Assembly (NCBI RefSeq): GCF_022347565.1
Contig: NZ_JAKRGH010000007.1
Span: 62,001 to 126,000 of the forward strand
DNA length: 64,000 nucleotides
Reading direction: 5' to 3'
Source: Vibrio sp. Of7-15
GTDB taxonomy: Bacteria; Pseudomonadota; Gammaproteobacteria; Enterobacterales; Vibrionaceae
The notes under the pieces are model-generated. The model searched no databases. It was not told where the DNA came from and worked only from the letters and a program-made list of their open reading frames with translations. This document shows positions 1 to 8,831 of this stretch, piece by piece. The position numbers and the translations under genes were made by a program. The stretch's first letter is position 1. Each line of letters opens with the position of its first letter.

Positions 1-129
1 CCAATAGAGGCTCAAGTGATAAAAACACTAGCTTGTTTTATGTTTGGTGTGATGGCGGCGTGGACATTTTGGTTACAGAATAAGAAATTTGAAAAAGCTT
101 ATTTACAGAAAAAGGGTGAGTCAGCGTAG
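1..129 (+). CDS. C-terminal fragment of a membrane protein
   Basis: The window opens inside an open frame that reads 42 codons to a TAG at 127-129. It contains a hydrophobic stretch (ACFMFGVMAAWTFWL) followed by a lysine-rich tail, which fits one transmembrane helix with a cytoplasmic C-terminus. The upstream part is outside the window, so no family can be named. Confidence 0.5.
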   Translation, partial: PIEAQVIKTLACFMFGVMAAWTFWLQNKKFEKAYLQKKGESA

Positions 130-265
130 AATATTTAAACGATTACAGCGAGTGCTTTTTAGCCATGAAGGGCTTTTATATTTACGGTGTCCTATTTTAG
201 GTTAATGAGCGCTGGGTTGGCACTTTGGTCGGTTTTATTCGGCAGGAAAAGATTAAGGTTAAAAT

Positions 266-718
266 ATGATTCCAATTAATACATCCATTGTTTCTGGTGT
301 TGCGATATCAGAAATCGATGGTGAAATGAAAATGTTATTGATGAAACGTGTCAAAGGCGGTTTCTGGTGCCATGTGGCGGGCTCAATGGAAGAGGGAGAA
401 TCAGGCCCGGAAGCTATTGTTCGAGAGTTCTTAGAAGAAACTCAAATAAAAGTTTCACATTTATATAATGCACAGTTTCTTGAGCAGTTTTATGAAGCAA
501 ATGTGAATGTAATCGAGCTTATTCCGGTATTTGTGGTGTTATGCTCTCCTAATCAGGAGGTTGAACTAAACCATGAACATACCGAATACAAGTGGTGCAG
601 TTTAGAAGAAGCATTAGAGCTTTCGCCATTTCCAAATCAGCATGCGGTGTTTAAGCACGTATGGTCCTATTTTGTCGAGCAGCCAATCAACAAGTTATAT
701 AGAGTCAAAACCAGCTAG
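266..718 (+). CDS. Nudix hydrolase
   Basis: A 150-residue protein, the usual size of a stand-alone Nudix hydrolase; these cleave nucleoside diphosphates linked to another moiety. The Nudix box runs from G39 to about I61. It has the G-x5-E-x7-REFLEE core that binds Mg2+; the glycine normally found near its end is glutamine here (TQI). The substrate cannot be read from the sequence. The ATG at 266 is preceded by a weak purine-rich stretch. It lies alone on the + strand in a run of small unrelated genes. Confidence 0.85.
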   Translation: MIPINTSIVSGVAISEIDGEMKMLLMKRVKGGFWCHVAGSMEEGESGPEAIVREFLEETQIKVSHLYNAQFLEQFYEANVNVIELIPVFVVLCSPNQEVELNHEHTEYKWCSLEEALELSPFPNQHAVFKHVWSYFVEQPINKLYRVKTS

Positions 719-863
719 CAAAGCGTATTTTTGCCTTAGGCTGTGTCCCTTAGTGATGCAGCTTAATACCTCACGTTGGAAATATGTACATCAATAATCT
801 AAACAAGATGTTATTGTTTGGTGTGATTTACATTGAATGTTAGGTATTAAGGAGCTCTCAGAT

Positions 864-1379
864 ATGAAAAAACTTCTCATCTTTTCTGTGTTACTTTTCC
901 TTTCTGGCTGCCTTGGTATGCCCAATGGCGTTAGCCCTATTTCAGACTTTAAACTTGAAAATTATTTAGGGCGTTGGTACGAAGTCGCAAGGCTTGATCA
1001 CTCTTTTGAGGCGGGTTTAAGCAGCGTTACCGCCGATTATACATTGAGAAGTGACGGCGGTATTTCGGTTATTAATCGTGGCTTTTCTCAAGAAAAAAAC
1101 GAGTGGAAGGAAGCAGAAGGTAAAGCATATTTTGTGAATGAAGCTGATGAAGGGTATCTGAAAGTCTCTTTTTTCGGCCCGTTTTACGGTTCATATGTTA
1201 TTTTCGAATTAGAGAAAGAAAACTACGATTATGCGTTTGTTTCTGGCCCTAATAATGATTACCTCTGGTTACTTTCTAGAACGCCAGAAGTCGAACCTAG
1301 TGTATTGGAAAAATTTAAAAAAATGTCGGCAGAGCGTGGTTTTGAAACAGAAAACTTGATTCTCGTTGAGCATGATTGA
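864..1379 (+). CDS. blc: Outer-membrane lipocalin, Blc-like lipoprotein
   Basis: A bacterial lipocalin that probably binds fatty acids or lysophospholipids at the outer membrane. I place the start at the ATG at 864, because AAGGAG lies at 849-854 and the protein then begins with a lipoprotein signal (MKKLLIFSVLLFLSGC). An in-frame start at 837 exists but would put nine residues before this signal. The lipobox is LSGC. Structurally conserved lipocalin motifs are visible: GRWYEVAR near the N-terminus, then a YAFVSGP segment and LWLLSRTP. The mature length of about 155 residues is typical of Blc. Confidence 0.88.
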   Translation: MKKLLIFSVLLFLSGCLGMPNGVSPISDFKLENYLGRWYEVARLDHSFEAGLSSVTADYTLRSDGGISVINRGFSQEKNEWKEAEGKAYFVNEADEGYLKVSFFGPFYGSYVIFELEKENYDYAFVSGPNNDYLWLLSRTPEVEPSVLEKFKKMSAERGFETENLILVEHD

Positions 1380-1474
1380 TTATGTTGTTGATACTCTAAA
1401 TTACAGTGATTCTTTATAGGTTTCAGGGCGTTAATTTAGTATTAAGATCAGACGATTAAAGGGGAGTGATGCTT

Positions 1475-1780
1475 ATGATTACGTGTTATGTTCGGTATGT
1501 CATTGATCCTAAAAAGGTCAAAGAATTTGAAGAATATGCGAAAATGTGGATACCATTGGTTAAAAAATTTGGTGGCCAACATAATGGCTATTTTCTTCCT
1601 TCTGAAGGTGCAAACAATATTGCTTTAGCGTTGTTCACGTTCGAGAGTTTGTCTGCCTACGAAGAATATCGAGTTAAGTCTTTAAATGATCCTGAGTGTA
1701 AAAAAGCCTTTGAGTTTGCAGATAGTGTCGATTGCATTATTAGCTACGAGCGTAGTTTTTTTAGGCCTGTATTAGGATAA
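1475..1780 (+). CDS. NIPSNAP-family protein
   Basis: A protein of about 101 residues that resembles the NIPSNAP family (alpha/beta-barrel dimeric fold). The visible pattern is an N-terminal strand (ITCYVRYVI), a helix with DPKKVKEFEEYAKMW, a GGQHNGYFLP segment and a C-terminal FFRPVLG. The ATG at 1475 is chosen because GGGGAG lies at 1461-1466; GTG 1466 and ATG 1469 are in frame but too close to that site. The next gene starts 5 bases downstream, so the two are probably co-transcribed. Function in bacteria is not established. Confidence 0.75.
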   Translation: MITCYVRYVIDPKKVKEFEEYAKMWIPLVKKFGGQHNGYFLPSEGANNIALALFTFESLSAYEEYRVKSLNDPECKKAFEFADSVDCIISYERSFFRPVLG

Positions 1781-1784
1781 AACG

Positions 1785-2591
1785 ATGGAATTAATAAGTA
1801 CGTTAGAAGATCTGTATCAGAACATTAATGAATTAGAGAAAGGCTTAAATCAAGGCCTGAATGACGCTTTCGATTTGGTAAAAAGAGGGCGCTGTTTTGT
1901 CGTTAGTGAGAGTAATGGAATATTACAGTTTTCTCCATCAAGGTTTATTGGTTATAGAAATAATAATTTAGATAAGCACTTAGCACCGGATGCAATCCGT
2001 GACGGAAAACAAACGGACCCGCAAATTACTCGCGTTATAAAAATGGTTAAGCGAGAAAATGAAGCAGCTGAAAAAGCTTATCAAAAATTGTGCAGAAATT
2101 TAGGAATAACTCCGCCCAACAATAAAAGAACATATTGGGTATTTCCGGAGGCAGAGGCAGCCCTTAGAGATGGTATTGTTGCAGAGTTTGATAACGAGAA
2201 TATTCCAGAAACAGAGAAAACGAATCTCATTAAATCTCGAATCGGCCAAGGTAAATTTCGCTTATCACTTCTAAATAAATGGGAGAAATGCTGCCTTACA
2301 GGTGCCACTCTTAAAACCGCGCTGAAAGCGTCACATATCAAGCCTTGGAGCCAGTGTAATAACCAGGAGCGGTTAGACTCCAATAATGGCTTACTTCTTG
2401 TTGCTAATGCAGATAGCCTTTTTGATTCAGGTTTAATTTCGTTTGATACAAAAGGTCAGTTAGTGAGATCTAGATTCTTATCAAAAGAAGAGCTTGTATT
2501 ACTTTTAGGTAGTAATGAGTTTTCTTTATCATTAAACGAGATGCAATCTGAATATATGACTTATCATCGGGAGTTCGTTTTTCAAAAGTAG
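1785..2591 (+). CDS. HNH endonuclease-domain protein
   Basis: A 268-residue protein with an HNH_2-type nuclease domain in its C-terminal half. The core runs CCLTGA, then ASHIKPWS (the metal-binding His, near residue 183), then NNGLLL and ADSLFDSGLISFD. This resembles the nuclease domain of stand-alone HNH proteins and some restriction endonucleases. The N-terminal 110 residues are not recognised and may bind DNA or regulate. There is no methyltransferase next to it. It follows the NIPSNAP gene by 4 bases, so translation may be coupled. It may have a defensive role, but that is inference. Confidence 0.78.
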   Translation: MELISTLEDLYQNINELEKGLNQGLNDAFDLVKRGRCFVVSESNGILQFSPSRFIGYRNNNLDKHLAPDAIRDGKQTDPQITRVIKMVKRENEAAEKAYQKLCRNLGITPPNNKRTYWVFPEAEAALRDGIVAEFDNENIPETEKTNLIKSRIGQGKFRLSLLNKWEKCCLTGATLKTALKASHIKPWSQCNNQERLDSNNGLLLVANADSLFDSGLISFDTKGQLVRSRFLSKEELVLLLGSNEFSLSLNEMQSEYMTYHREFVFQK

Positions 2592-2732
2592 AAACTCAAC
2601 TGTTTGTGAACGTCCACCAACATTTGGATGTTCGAGCTGTAAATTGGTGAGCGTGAATAAAGTATTAAGGGCCTGTTTTGTGGTGAGCCTTACGATTTTT
2701 TATTGCGTTATTAGTTGTGCCGGAAAGTAATT

Positions 2733-3194
2733 TTGACGAAAAAATCTAAAACCAAGAAAAGAAAACACACCAACGGATATCGGAATCCTTGGGACTATGC
2801 TCATTTAAGTAGTAATGCTCAGCATCGGCTTTTGTACACGAAGCGGAAAACCAACAATGCTAAAGAAGAAAAAATACTAAAAAGAGTGCAGAAAGTAGGA
2901 GGCTATAAGCTGCTGTTTGGTTATTACATTATTGGGGTTTCCTCTTTTATGACGTGGGCTGCATTCGGTCGGCTTTCTCTTATATTGGGTTTGGTTGGTA
3001 TGGCATATGTGTTTTATCGTTATATACGTATGACTTGGTCTATAGAAGAACGGCTAACTTATGAAAGAGAGTACCCTGTGAAAACGGTGACTGAAGTTTA
3101 TGAAGAGCTGGTCAGAGATGGTGTTTTGACGAGTTCATGCTCTGTAGCATTGACGCTATTGATGTTTTTCGTGATGAAGGTCGTTGGTTTGTAG
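2733..3194 (+). CDS. Hypothetical membrane protein
   Basis: Not recognised. The N-terminal 50 residues are strongly basic (TKKSKTKKRKHTN). Three hydrophobic stretches follow: YYIIGVSSFMTWAAF, LILGLVGMAYVFYRYI and, at the C-terminus, CSVALTLLMFFVMKVVGL. A soluble segment of about 45 residues lies between the second and third. No ATG suits the frame. TTG 2733, with GGAAAG about 6-11 bases upstream, is my choice; TTG 2715 is an alternative. The gene is bounded by gaps of over 100 bases, so it is probably expressed alone. Confidence 0.5.
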   Translation: MTKKSKTKKRKHTNGYRNPWDYAHLSSNAQHRLLYTKRKTNNAKEEKILKRVQKVGGYKLLFGYYIIGVSSFMTWAAFGRLSLILGLVGMAYVFYRYIRMTWSIEERLTYEREYPVKTVTEVYEELVRDGVLTSSCSVALTLLMFFVMKVVGL

Positions 3195-3304
3195 GCGTAA
3201 CAAGTTTCACTGTATGAAAAGGTAAAAAGACATGTGGCTATTTTGCTTCATTGTTTTATTAATTTTTACCATAGAGCAAAGTGTGAGTATTTAGGGAATA
3301 GCAA

Positions 3305-3790
3305 ATGGAATTGGTTAAAGCCACGGTAGAAGAGCATTGGAAATTGGCCTCCGATTTTCTTATTGAAACCGTGGAGCGGTGTAATAGGAATAATGTCCCT
3401 CTTTGGACTTATGAGCAAGTTAGTATAGCTTTACTTAAGCAGCAATATTGTTTAGAAGGGTTGTATCTTCTGAAATATGACAATGTGTTTGTAGGGTGTG
3501 TGTTCATTAGTTTTGATAGTGATGTTTTTTGGCAAGACCGAGACACTACGGGAAGTCTATTTTTTCACAAATTGGCCATTAGCAGTCAATACAATGCAAA
3601 AGGTTTAGGGAAAAAAACTCTGGCTGCAATATTGACTTTGGCTAAAAGTAATCATTGTGTTTGGTTGCGCTGTGATTGCCATGGGGCTAGGCCACGATTA
3701 AGGGCTTTTTACGAGCAATTCGGCTTCCAGCTAGTGGATAGAAAAGAAAGACTTGGGTTTGACGTTGCTCGCTATCAAACTAAATGCTGA
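3305..3790 (+). CDS. GNAT-family N-acetyltransferase
   Basis: A 161-residue GNAT protein that would transfer an acetyl group from acetyl-CoA to an amine. Motif A is visible as LAISSQYNAKGLGKK, with the Q-x-x-x-G-x-G type acetyl-CoA loop. The later LRAFYEQFGFQ segment is the typical motif B. The substrate is unknown. The start ATG is preceded by a GGGAA stretch 8-12 bases upstream. It stands alone between gaps of over 100 bases. Confidence 0.82.
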   Translation: MELVKATVEEHWKLASDFLIETVERCNRNNVPLWTYEQVSIALLKQQYCLEGLYLLKYDNVFVGCVFISFDSDVFWQDRDTTGSLFFHKLAISSQYNAKGLGKKTLAAILTLAKSNHCVWLRCDCHGARPRLRAFYEQFGFQLVDRKERLGFDVARYQTKC

Positions 3791-3920
3791 AAAATTGAGT
3801 ATATGGTTAAGGGGGTATTCAGCCTACTGAGCACGTGAGTATAAAAAAAGCGTAAGTGAACCATTTTGCTATTTTTCGTATTAGTTTCTTTGAGAGTACA
3901 AAAGGTGTTGGGAGTTTATT

Positions 3921-4637
3921 GTGGTTGAAAAATATACCCGTGAAGTGTCGAAACATTATGCTGCCTACCGACCACCTATTCATAAAATGATCCTTGAATG
4001 TGTGTTACCGGCAGAGAGTCGTTACCAGTGTGGTGTTGATATTGGTTGTGGAACAGGTGTTTCGACTATTGCGTTAAGTGATCATTGCCAGTTTGTTTAT
4101 GGTGTAGAACCGAGCAAAGATATGCTGAATAATGTGGTTTCTTCAGAAAATGTTTGTTATCTACAAGGCACAGGAGAAGCTACGGGGCTAGAGGCAAGCA
4201 GTGCTGATATTGTGACTTTTGCAGGCTCGCTATTTTATGCGAAGTCAGATTTATTAGTCGATGAAATAACGCGGATATGCAGGCCGGAAGCTAACGTTTT
4301 GGTGTATGATTTTGAAGTTGTCCTTTCTGATGTCATGTTAGAGTTAGGAATAAACATGAGTTCCAGTTCATCAGGATACGATCATGCTATTAATTTTAGT
4401 GATTATGATAAGTTTGAAGCATTAAATATTCATAAAACCTCATTGAGTATGAATGTAAATTCCGAACAGCTAGCTCATATTTTATTTTCCTCTTTAAGGC
4501 GCTATACCCGTTTTATTGAATATTTTGGTAGTAAGAATACATTTTCATTAGTGGTAAATTTATTAAATAAAGCCAGTAAGCAGCATGCTATGTCAGTGGA
4601 TGTGTATTACTCTATGTATCGAGTTAATCAGGCTTAG
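3921..4637 (+). CDS. Class I SAM-dependent methyltransferase
   Basis: A 238-residue methyltransferase. Motif I (VDIGCGTGVSTIAL, about residues 39-52) is the SAM-binding glycine loop, and the acidic residue of motif II is in GVEPSKDML. A motif IV-like segment (ADIVTFAGSLFY) follows. The layout is that of the Methyltransf_11/25 group, often acting on small molecules. The start is GTG with GGGAG about 10 bases upstream. The C-terminal half is not similar to anything I recognise, so the substrate cannot be named. Confidence 0.8.
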   Translation: MVEKYTREVSKHYAAYRPPIHKMILECVLPAESRYQCGVDIGCGTGVSTIALSDHCQFVYGVEPSKDMLNNVVSSENVCYLQGTGEATGLEASSADIVTFAGSLFYAKSDLLVDEITRICRPEANVLVYDFEVVLSDVMLELGINMSSSSSGYDHAINFSDYDKFEALNIHKTSLSMNVNSEQLAHILFSSLRRYTRFIEYFGSKNTFSLVVNLLNKASKQHAMSVDVYYSMYRVNQA

Positions 4638-4662
4638 ATAGCGATACCAAGATAAAAGCGTA

Positions 4663-5370
4663 TTACCAAGGTATTTCTGTGCCATCATAGCTAAAGAATT
4701 TTCCGGAATCTTCAGACGTTCTGTTGTTTAAGATCTCCAGTAAACAACTGGCTACATAGTGAGGTGTGAAAATCTTCTGTGGTGGAATACTTTTTTGAAA
4801 TGGCTTAGAGAGCTTGGTATCTGTTGTTCCTGGGTGGAAGGCGAGCACACAGCAATTGGGTAATTTATATTTCCATTCAATGCTAATGGTCTTGATGGCC
4901 ATATTTAGAGCGGCTTTAGAGCATCGATAGCTAATCCAACCACCGGTTCTATTATCTTCTATGCTCCCTATTCGTGCGGAAATTGAAATGAAGTACGCAT
5001 TGTTTTTTGACTTTAAGTGCTTTGAAAAATGCTTAGCAAGGTAGATAGTAGGGAATACGTTCGTGTTCAGATTATGCTGAAAAAAATCAGGATTGAATTC
5101 ATTCACTGATTTTTCAGGTTTATGGTTTGGTTGGTGAAGTGCACCTGCCGCATTAATTAATATATCTAGACTCGAAATGTGATTAGCCAGCGAAATAATC
5201 TCTTGTTCAGAAGAGATATCGACTTTGAACCAGCTGATCTGAGGGTGCTCGATAGCAGGCGGTGTCGTCTGGTAAGTCGCATAGATAAACGCCTCAGGGT
5301 GTGAGGTGATGAATAGGTTGATTAGAGCTGAGCCAATCCCCCCTGAACCACCAATGATGAGTATATTCAA
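4663..5370 (-). CDS. Short-chain dehydrogenase/reductase (SDR)
   Basis: A 235-residue NAD(P)-dependent oxidoreductase of the classical SDR type. The cofactor loop is GGSGGIG at residues 7-13, the structural NAAG is at 73-76, and the catalytic pair is in YRCSK (Tyr148, Lys152) with Ser131 upstream. The short N-terminus and overall layout resemble the CsgA/C-factor-like SDR group. The substrate is unknown. It is convergent with the methyltransferase, with 25 bases between the stop codons. Confidence 0.85.
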   Translation of the reverse strand: MNILIIGGSGGIGSALINLFITSHPEAFIYATYQTTPPAIEHPQISWFKVDISSEQEIISLANHISSLDILINAAGALHQPNHKPEKSVNEFNPDFFQHNLNTNVFPTIYLAKHFSKHLKSKNNAYFISISARIGSIEDNRTGGWISYRCSKAALNMAIKTISIEWKYKLPNCCVLAFHPGTTDTKLSKPFQKSIPPQKIFTPHYVASCLLEILNNRTSEDSGKFFSYDGTEIPW

Positions 5371-5601
5371 TGATTTACCCTTTTAACATAGTCAGTGTGT
5401 AATAAGCATAGAACATTGGCTTTGGTATATTGAAAATATAGCGGCTATTTAAAAGTAAGTGAGAGCTTCATAATTTTTTATAAAAAGGTTTTTGTTCGAT
5501 CAGGCCCAGCAAGACCTTCAATAATTCAATATATTAGGCTCGCTAACTCTAGAAAGAGCGATTACTATACGGGGAAAATTAATTCAAAGAAGTGGTACTG
5601 T

Positions 5602-5937
5602 ATGTCTTTTCCTCCTTGTCCAAATTGTCAATCTGAATACGTTTACCAAGATCAGAGTCACCTTATTTGCCCAGAGTGTGCCTATGAATGGAACCCTGCG
5701 GAAGTTCTGGCTGAAGAAACATTAACTATCAAAGACGCGAACGGAACGTTGCTGGAAGAAGGTGATAAGGTCACACTCGCTAAAGATCTGAAAGTAAAAG
5801 GCAGCTCTTTAGTGCTTAAAATCGGAACCAAAGCAGTCATCAGACGCATCGTTGAAGGAAAAGATCATCAGCTGGACTGCAAAGTAGATGGGGCTGGTGA
5901 AATGATGGTGACCGCTAAATTTGTGAAAAAAGCATAA
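5602..5937 (+). CDS. yjdM: PhnA / YjdM-family zinc-ribbon protein
   Basis: A 111-residue protein matching the PhnA (YjdM) family. The N-terminal zinc ribbon has CPNC and, after about 16 residues, CPEC. The conserved C-terminal domain contains [23 protein letters not shown] split over the typical beta-rich core. Despite the name, the family is not required for phosphonate breakdown and its role is unclear. No phn genes are near. The following gene begins at once, so the two may form a transcript. Confidence 0.9.
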   Translation: MSFPPCPNCQSEYVYQDQSHLICPECAYEWNPAEVLAEETLTIKDANGTLLEEGDKVTLAKDLKVKGSSLVLKIGTKAVIRRIVEGKDHQLDCKVDGAGEMMVTAKFVKKA

Positions 5938-5949
5938 ATGGAGAATGTA

Positions 5950-6297
5950 ATGAGAAAAGCCATCGCCAAAACCGTTTTTACATGTATGTGCCTATTTTCG
6001 ATACCATCTCATGCATGGACTTATGAAGACATAACCTCCACTGTTGAAACCCTTCAAGTATATCCTGATTATTCAAGTGGAACGGTGTTGTTTACGCTTA
6101 AAGATAAAGGCCAGGTATGCAAAGGCTATTGGTTTGAGCAAGAGACGCTAGCGGATCAAACGACGTTTAATTTTTTACTCGATGCATTTAAAACAAACAC
6201 ACCAGTCAATATTTCTGCCGTTTCTGATCAGCAGCGGAAATGGAGTGATTCTGAGGCTCATTTCTGTGCTCTTTCTTTTGTTCAATACCAAAAGTAG
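5950..6297 (+). CDS. Small secreted hypothetical protein
   Basis: A protein of about 115 residues with a signal peptide (MRKAIAKTVFTCMCLFSIPSHA) and predicted cleavage after SHA. The mature part has two cysteines and no recognised domain. The ATG at 5950 is chosen because GGAG lies just before it (5940-5943); ATG 5938 directly after the phnA stop would put four residues before the signal. The two-base-to-twelve-base distance from phnA suggests co-transcription. A periplasmic location is inferred. Confidence 0.65.
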   Translation: MRKAIAKTVFTCMCLFSIPSHAWTYEDITSTVETLQVYPDYSSGTVLFTLKDKGQVCKGYWFEQETLADQTTFNFLLDAFKTNTPVNISAVSDQQRKWSDSEAHFCALSFVQYQK

Positions 6298-6422
6298 TTA
6301 GAGGTATAAAGCCTATCGAGCGATTTGCTTTTATAGGTCATATTTTAGGTGGTATAACAGAGCTGGCTTAAACTGTAACTAATTGTTAGTAAAAACGCTG
6401 ACAGAGTGTTAAAACAAGAGTT

Positions 6423-7955
6423 ATGAGGATTTTTTATAAGCTGTTATTGGCTCTGTTGGCCACCATGCTGATCATCTTTGGCTCTTTATACTGGTTGATG
6501 CAGTGGAGCTTTGATCGCGGCATGCTTAATTACGTTAATCAGAGAGATCAGCAGGAGCTGCAATTTTTAGCAAAAAACTTAGCTGAATTCTATCGTTTAG
6601 AGCAAAGCTGGCAAGGCTTTCGTCATTTCCCTCACCTATGGATGGAAATCCAAGATATTTCTCAAAAGAAGCAAATGCTAGATAGTGAATTGCTTGATGA
6701 CATGTATTTTTTTCCTCCTAGGGAGCCAAGAAGAGGTCATCCGCCACCTCCGCGTGGTAAACGAGATAGAGAAAAGGGAGGGCAGCCAGTTGAAAGAAAA
6801 AGGCCACCGCCAGATCATCGATTTGAGCGTCCTCCTCCTCCAGAAAACCGGCCGGAGTCTTCTCCCTTTAACCGTCGACCTACTTTATTAGATGAAGAAA
6901 AACAAAGTGTGGTGGGTCGGTATAAGGCGAATTTTCAGTTATTAGCGATTCGGTCTTTACAAGATAATAGTGTGGTGGGGTGGTTAGCCTGGCCACCGCA
7001 AAAAAAACTGACTGATAGTTATGATTTAGCGTTTTCAGAACGTCAAAACGAAGCTTTTTTGATTATCGTCGCCATGATGTTTGTATTAGCTGTGATTGCT
7101 GCGGTGCTATTGTCTCGCCAACTTGTTGGGCCGATTGTGCGCCTTGAAAAAGCGACCAGTCAGCTAACCAAAGGCGATTTTTCGGTGGCGTTACCATCAA
7201 AAGGTAAAGATGAGCTGGCGAAGTTAAGTCGGGATGTGAATGAGTTGGCTGCAACGTTACAGCAAAATGAAGAGTCCCGTAAGCAGTGGTTGGCTGATGT
7301 ATCTCATGATCTACGCACACCATTGGCCATTGTAAAAGGCGAGCTTGAAGCCATTATTGATGGTATTAGGCCAATGAATCAGGAAAGCTTGCATTCATTA
7401 GAGGAAGAAGTCTTGCACTTACAGAGTTTAGTGCAAGATTTGTATGAGCTTTCCAATGCAGAAATAGGCGCACTTCGATATCAAAAAGCCTCGATTGATT
7501 TAGTGAAACTGACGGGTCAAGCAGCAGATCGTTACCGACATCAACTGGAAACTGAAGAATTACGGTTATGTACCGACATTGGTATCGAGTCCGCTATGAT
7601 CTGGGGAGACGAGACACGATTGCATCAGCTGTTTGATAATTTATTGAGTAACTCACTGAAATATACTGATGGCCCAGGCTTAATTAACGTGAGCCTGAGG
7701 CAAAAAAGAGATGTGTTTATACTTACCATTGAGGACTCAGCCCCCGCTGTACCGGAATCGGCATTACCGCATCTATTTGAACATTTATTCCGAGTAGAAA
7801 GTTCACGTAATCGTCAAACCGGAGGTTCTGGATTAGGGCTAGCCATAGCCAAAAAAATCGTGGATGCTCACCAAGGAACAATCTTAGCGAAGGGCTCGCC
7901 ATTAGGCGGATTAGCCATTGAGGTGAGTTTTAATCAATACCGCAACATCGAGTAA
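6423..7955 (+). CDS. baeS: Sensor histidine kinase BaeS
   Basis: A 510-residue inner-membrane histidine kinase. TM1 is at about residues 6-28 and TM2 at about 210-230. HAMP follows, then HisKA with the phosphorylated His295 in SHDLRTP, then the ATPase domain with DNLLSNSLKYTD (N box) and GGSGLGLAIAKK (G box). The adjacent regulator is very close to E. coli BaeR, which supports the name. E. coli BaeS senses envelope stress and induces efflux and Spy. The protein is longer than E. coli BaeS (467) because of a proline- and arginine-rich periplasmic segment at residues ~97-153. The response regulator starts 13 bases after its stop. Confidence 0.87.
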   Translation: MRIFYKLLLALLATMLIIFGSLYWLMQWSFDRGMLNYVNQRDQQELQFLAKNLAEFYRLEQSWQGFRHFPHLWMEIQDISQKKQMLDSELLDDMYFFPPREPRRGHPPPPRGKRDREKGGQPVERKRPPPDHRFERPPPPENRPESSPFNRRPTLLDEEKQSVVGRYKANFQLLAIRSLQDNSVVGWLAWPPQKKLTDSYDLAFSERQNEAFLIIVAMMFVLAVIAAVLLSRQLVGPIVRLEKATSQLTKGDFSVALPSKGKDELAKLSRDVNELAATLQQNEESRKQWLADVSHDLRTPLAIVKGELEAIIDGIRPMNQESLHSLEEEVLHLQSLVQDLYELSNAEIGALRYQKASIDLVKLTGQAADRYRHQLETEELRLCTDIGIESAMIWGDETRLHQLFDNLLSNSLKYTDGPGLINVSLRQKRDVFILTIEDSAPAVPESALPHLFEHLFRVESSRNRQTGGSGLGLAIAKKIVDAHQGTILAKGSPLGGLAIEVSFNQYRNIE

Positions 7956-7968
7956 AAGGAAGTACGAT

Positions 7969-8670
7969 ATGATGGCGACAGTGTTAGTTGTTGAAGATGA
8001 ACCCAAATTGGCTCAGTTATTGGCAGATTATTTAGCCCAAGCCAGTTATGACTCTCATATTATTTCGGAAGGGGGTGGCGTGATTGAGTGGGTAAAGCAA
8101 AACCAGCCTGATCTAGTTTTACTCGATTTAATGTTACCCGGTGTGGATGGCTTAACGCTGTGCCGTGAAATCCGGATTTTTTCTGAAGTCCCTATTATTA
8201 TGGTGACCGCACGAGTAGAGGAAATTGATCGTTTACTGGGCCTAGAGTTAGGCGCAGATGATTATATTTGTAAGCCTTTTTCTCCAAGAGAAGTTGTTGC
8301 TCGAGTGAAAACCGTGCTGCGCCGTACTTATCATCAGTCAGATTACCGTTCTTCATCGCTTCAAGTTACACCAAGTACCGAGCACACTTTTCAGCTGGAT
8401 GAAGAGAAGCACCAAGTACACATTAACGGGGTTCCTTTGTCTTTGACGGCCATTGAATTTAACCTGTTGAAAGTGATGGCTAAAGAGCCAGGCCGTATTT
8501 TCTCACGGGCTCAGTTGATTGATAGGATTTATCGCGATCACCGTATTGTGAGTGAGCGAACGGTAGACAGCCATATTAAAAAATTACGTAGAAAGCTGTC
8601 GGAGGCAGTCCCTGGCAGCGATTATGTTCAATCTGTTTATAGTGTTGGTTATAAATTAGATTTTAACTGA
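7969..8670 (+). CDS. baeR: Response regulator BaeR (OmpR family)
   Basis: A 233-residue regulator with an N-terminal receiver domain (VVEDEPKLAQLL acidic pocket, phospho-acceptor Asp in LLDLMLPG, Lys in CKPFSPRE) and a C-terminal winged helix (DSHIKKLRRKL). The stretch EEIDRLLGLELGADDYICKP is almost identical to E. coli BaeR. AAAGGAAG lies just before the start, which is one of two adjacent ATGs. It forms an operon with baeS. Likely targets are envelope-stress and drug-efflux genes; none are in this window. Confidence 0.9.
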   Translation: MMATVLVVEDEPKLAQLLADYLAQASYDSHIISEGGGVIEWVKQNQPDLVLLDLMLPGVDGLTLCREIRIFSEVPIIMVTARVEEIDRLLGLELGADDYICKPFSPREVVARVKTVLRRTYHQSDYRSSSLQVTPSTEHTFQLDEEKHQVHINGVPLSLTAIEFNLLKVMAKEPGRIFSRAQLIDRIYRDHRIVSERTVDSHIKKLRRKLSEAVPGSDYVQSVYSVGYKLDFN

Positions 8671-8733
8671 GTGAGTAATTCATATTTAAATCAATCCATT
8701 AGAAAGTAGTTTCTTTTCTTTCGCATACCTAAC

Positions 8734-8748
8734 CGAAAATCGTTCTCA
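8734..8748. promoter_or_regulatory. Possible Fur box
   Basis: CGAAAATCGTTCTCA matches the 7-1-7 Fur consensus TGATAATNATTATCA at 10 of 14 positions. It lies about 85 bases before the small membrane protein gene. A TTGACT at 8757 follows. The match is modest and AT-rich DNA gives such matches by chance. Confidence 0.25.
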
Positions 8749-8831
8749 TTTTATTCTTGACTAAATAAGTCGGGAATTATAAGTTGTATATAAAATACAT
8801 GTTTAAGTTTGTACTGCTGAGTGAGGCGATT

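Noticed and set aside
180-260. Sigma-54 promoter before the Nudix gene
   Set aside because: TGGCACT is present near 220, but the -12 GC is missing at the required distance.
719-3920. Gaps between the left-end genes as superintegron attC sites
   Set aside because: I looked for the paired GTTRRRY / RYYYAAC core sites with imperfect arms. Only isolated fragments such as GCGTAACAAG near 3196 and GGCGTTAAT near 1428 were found, with no matching partner, so I do not call attC sites.
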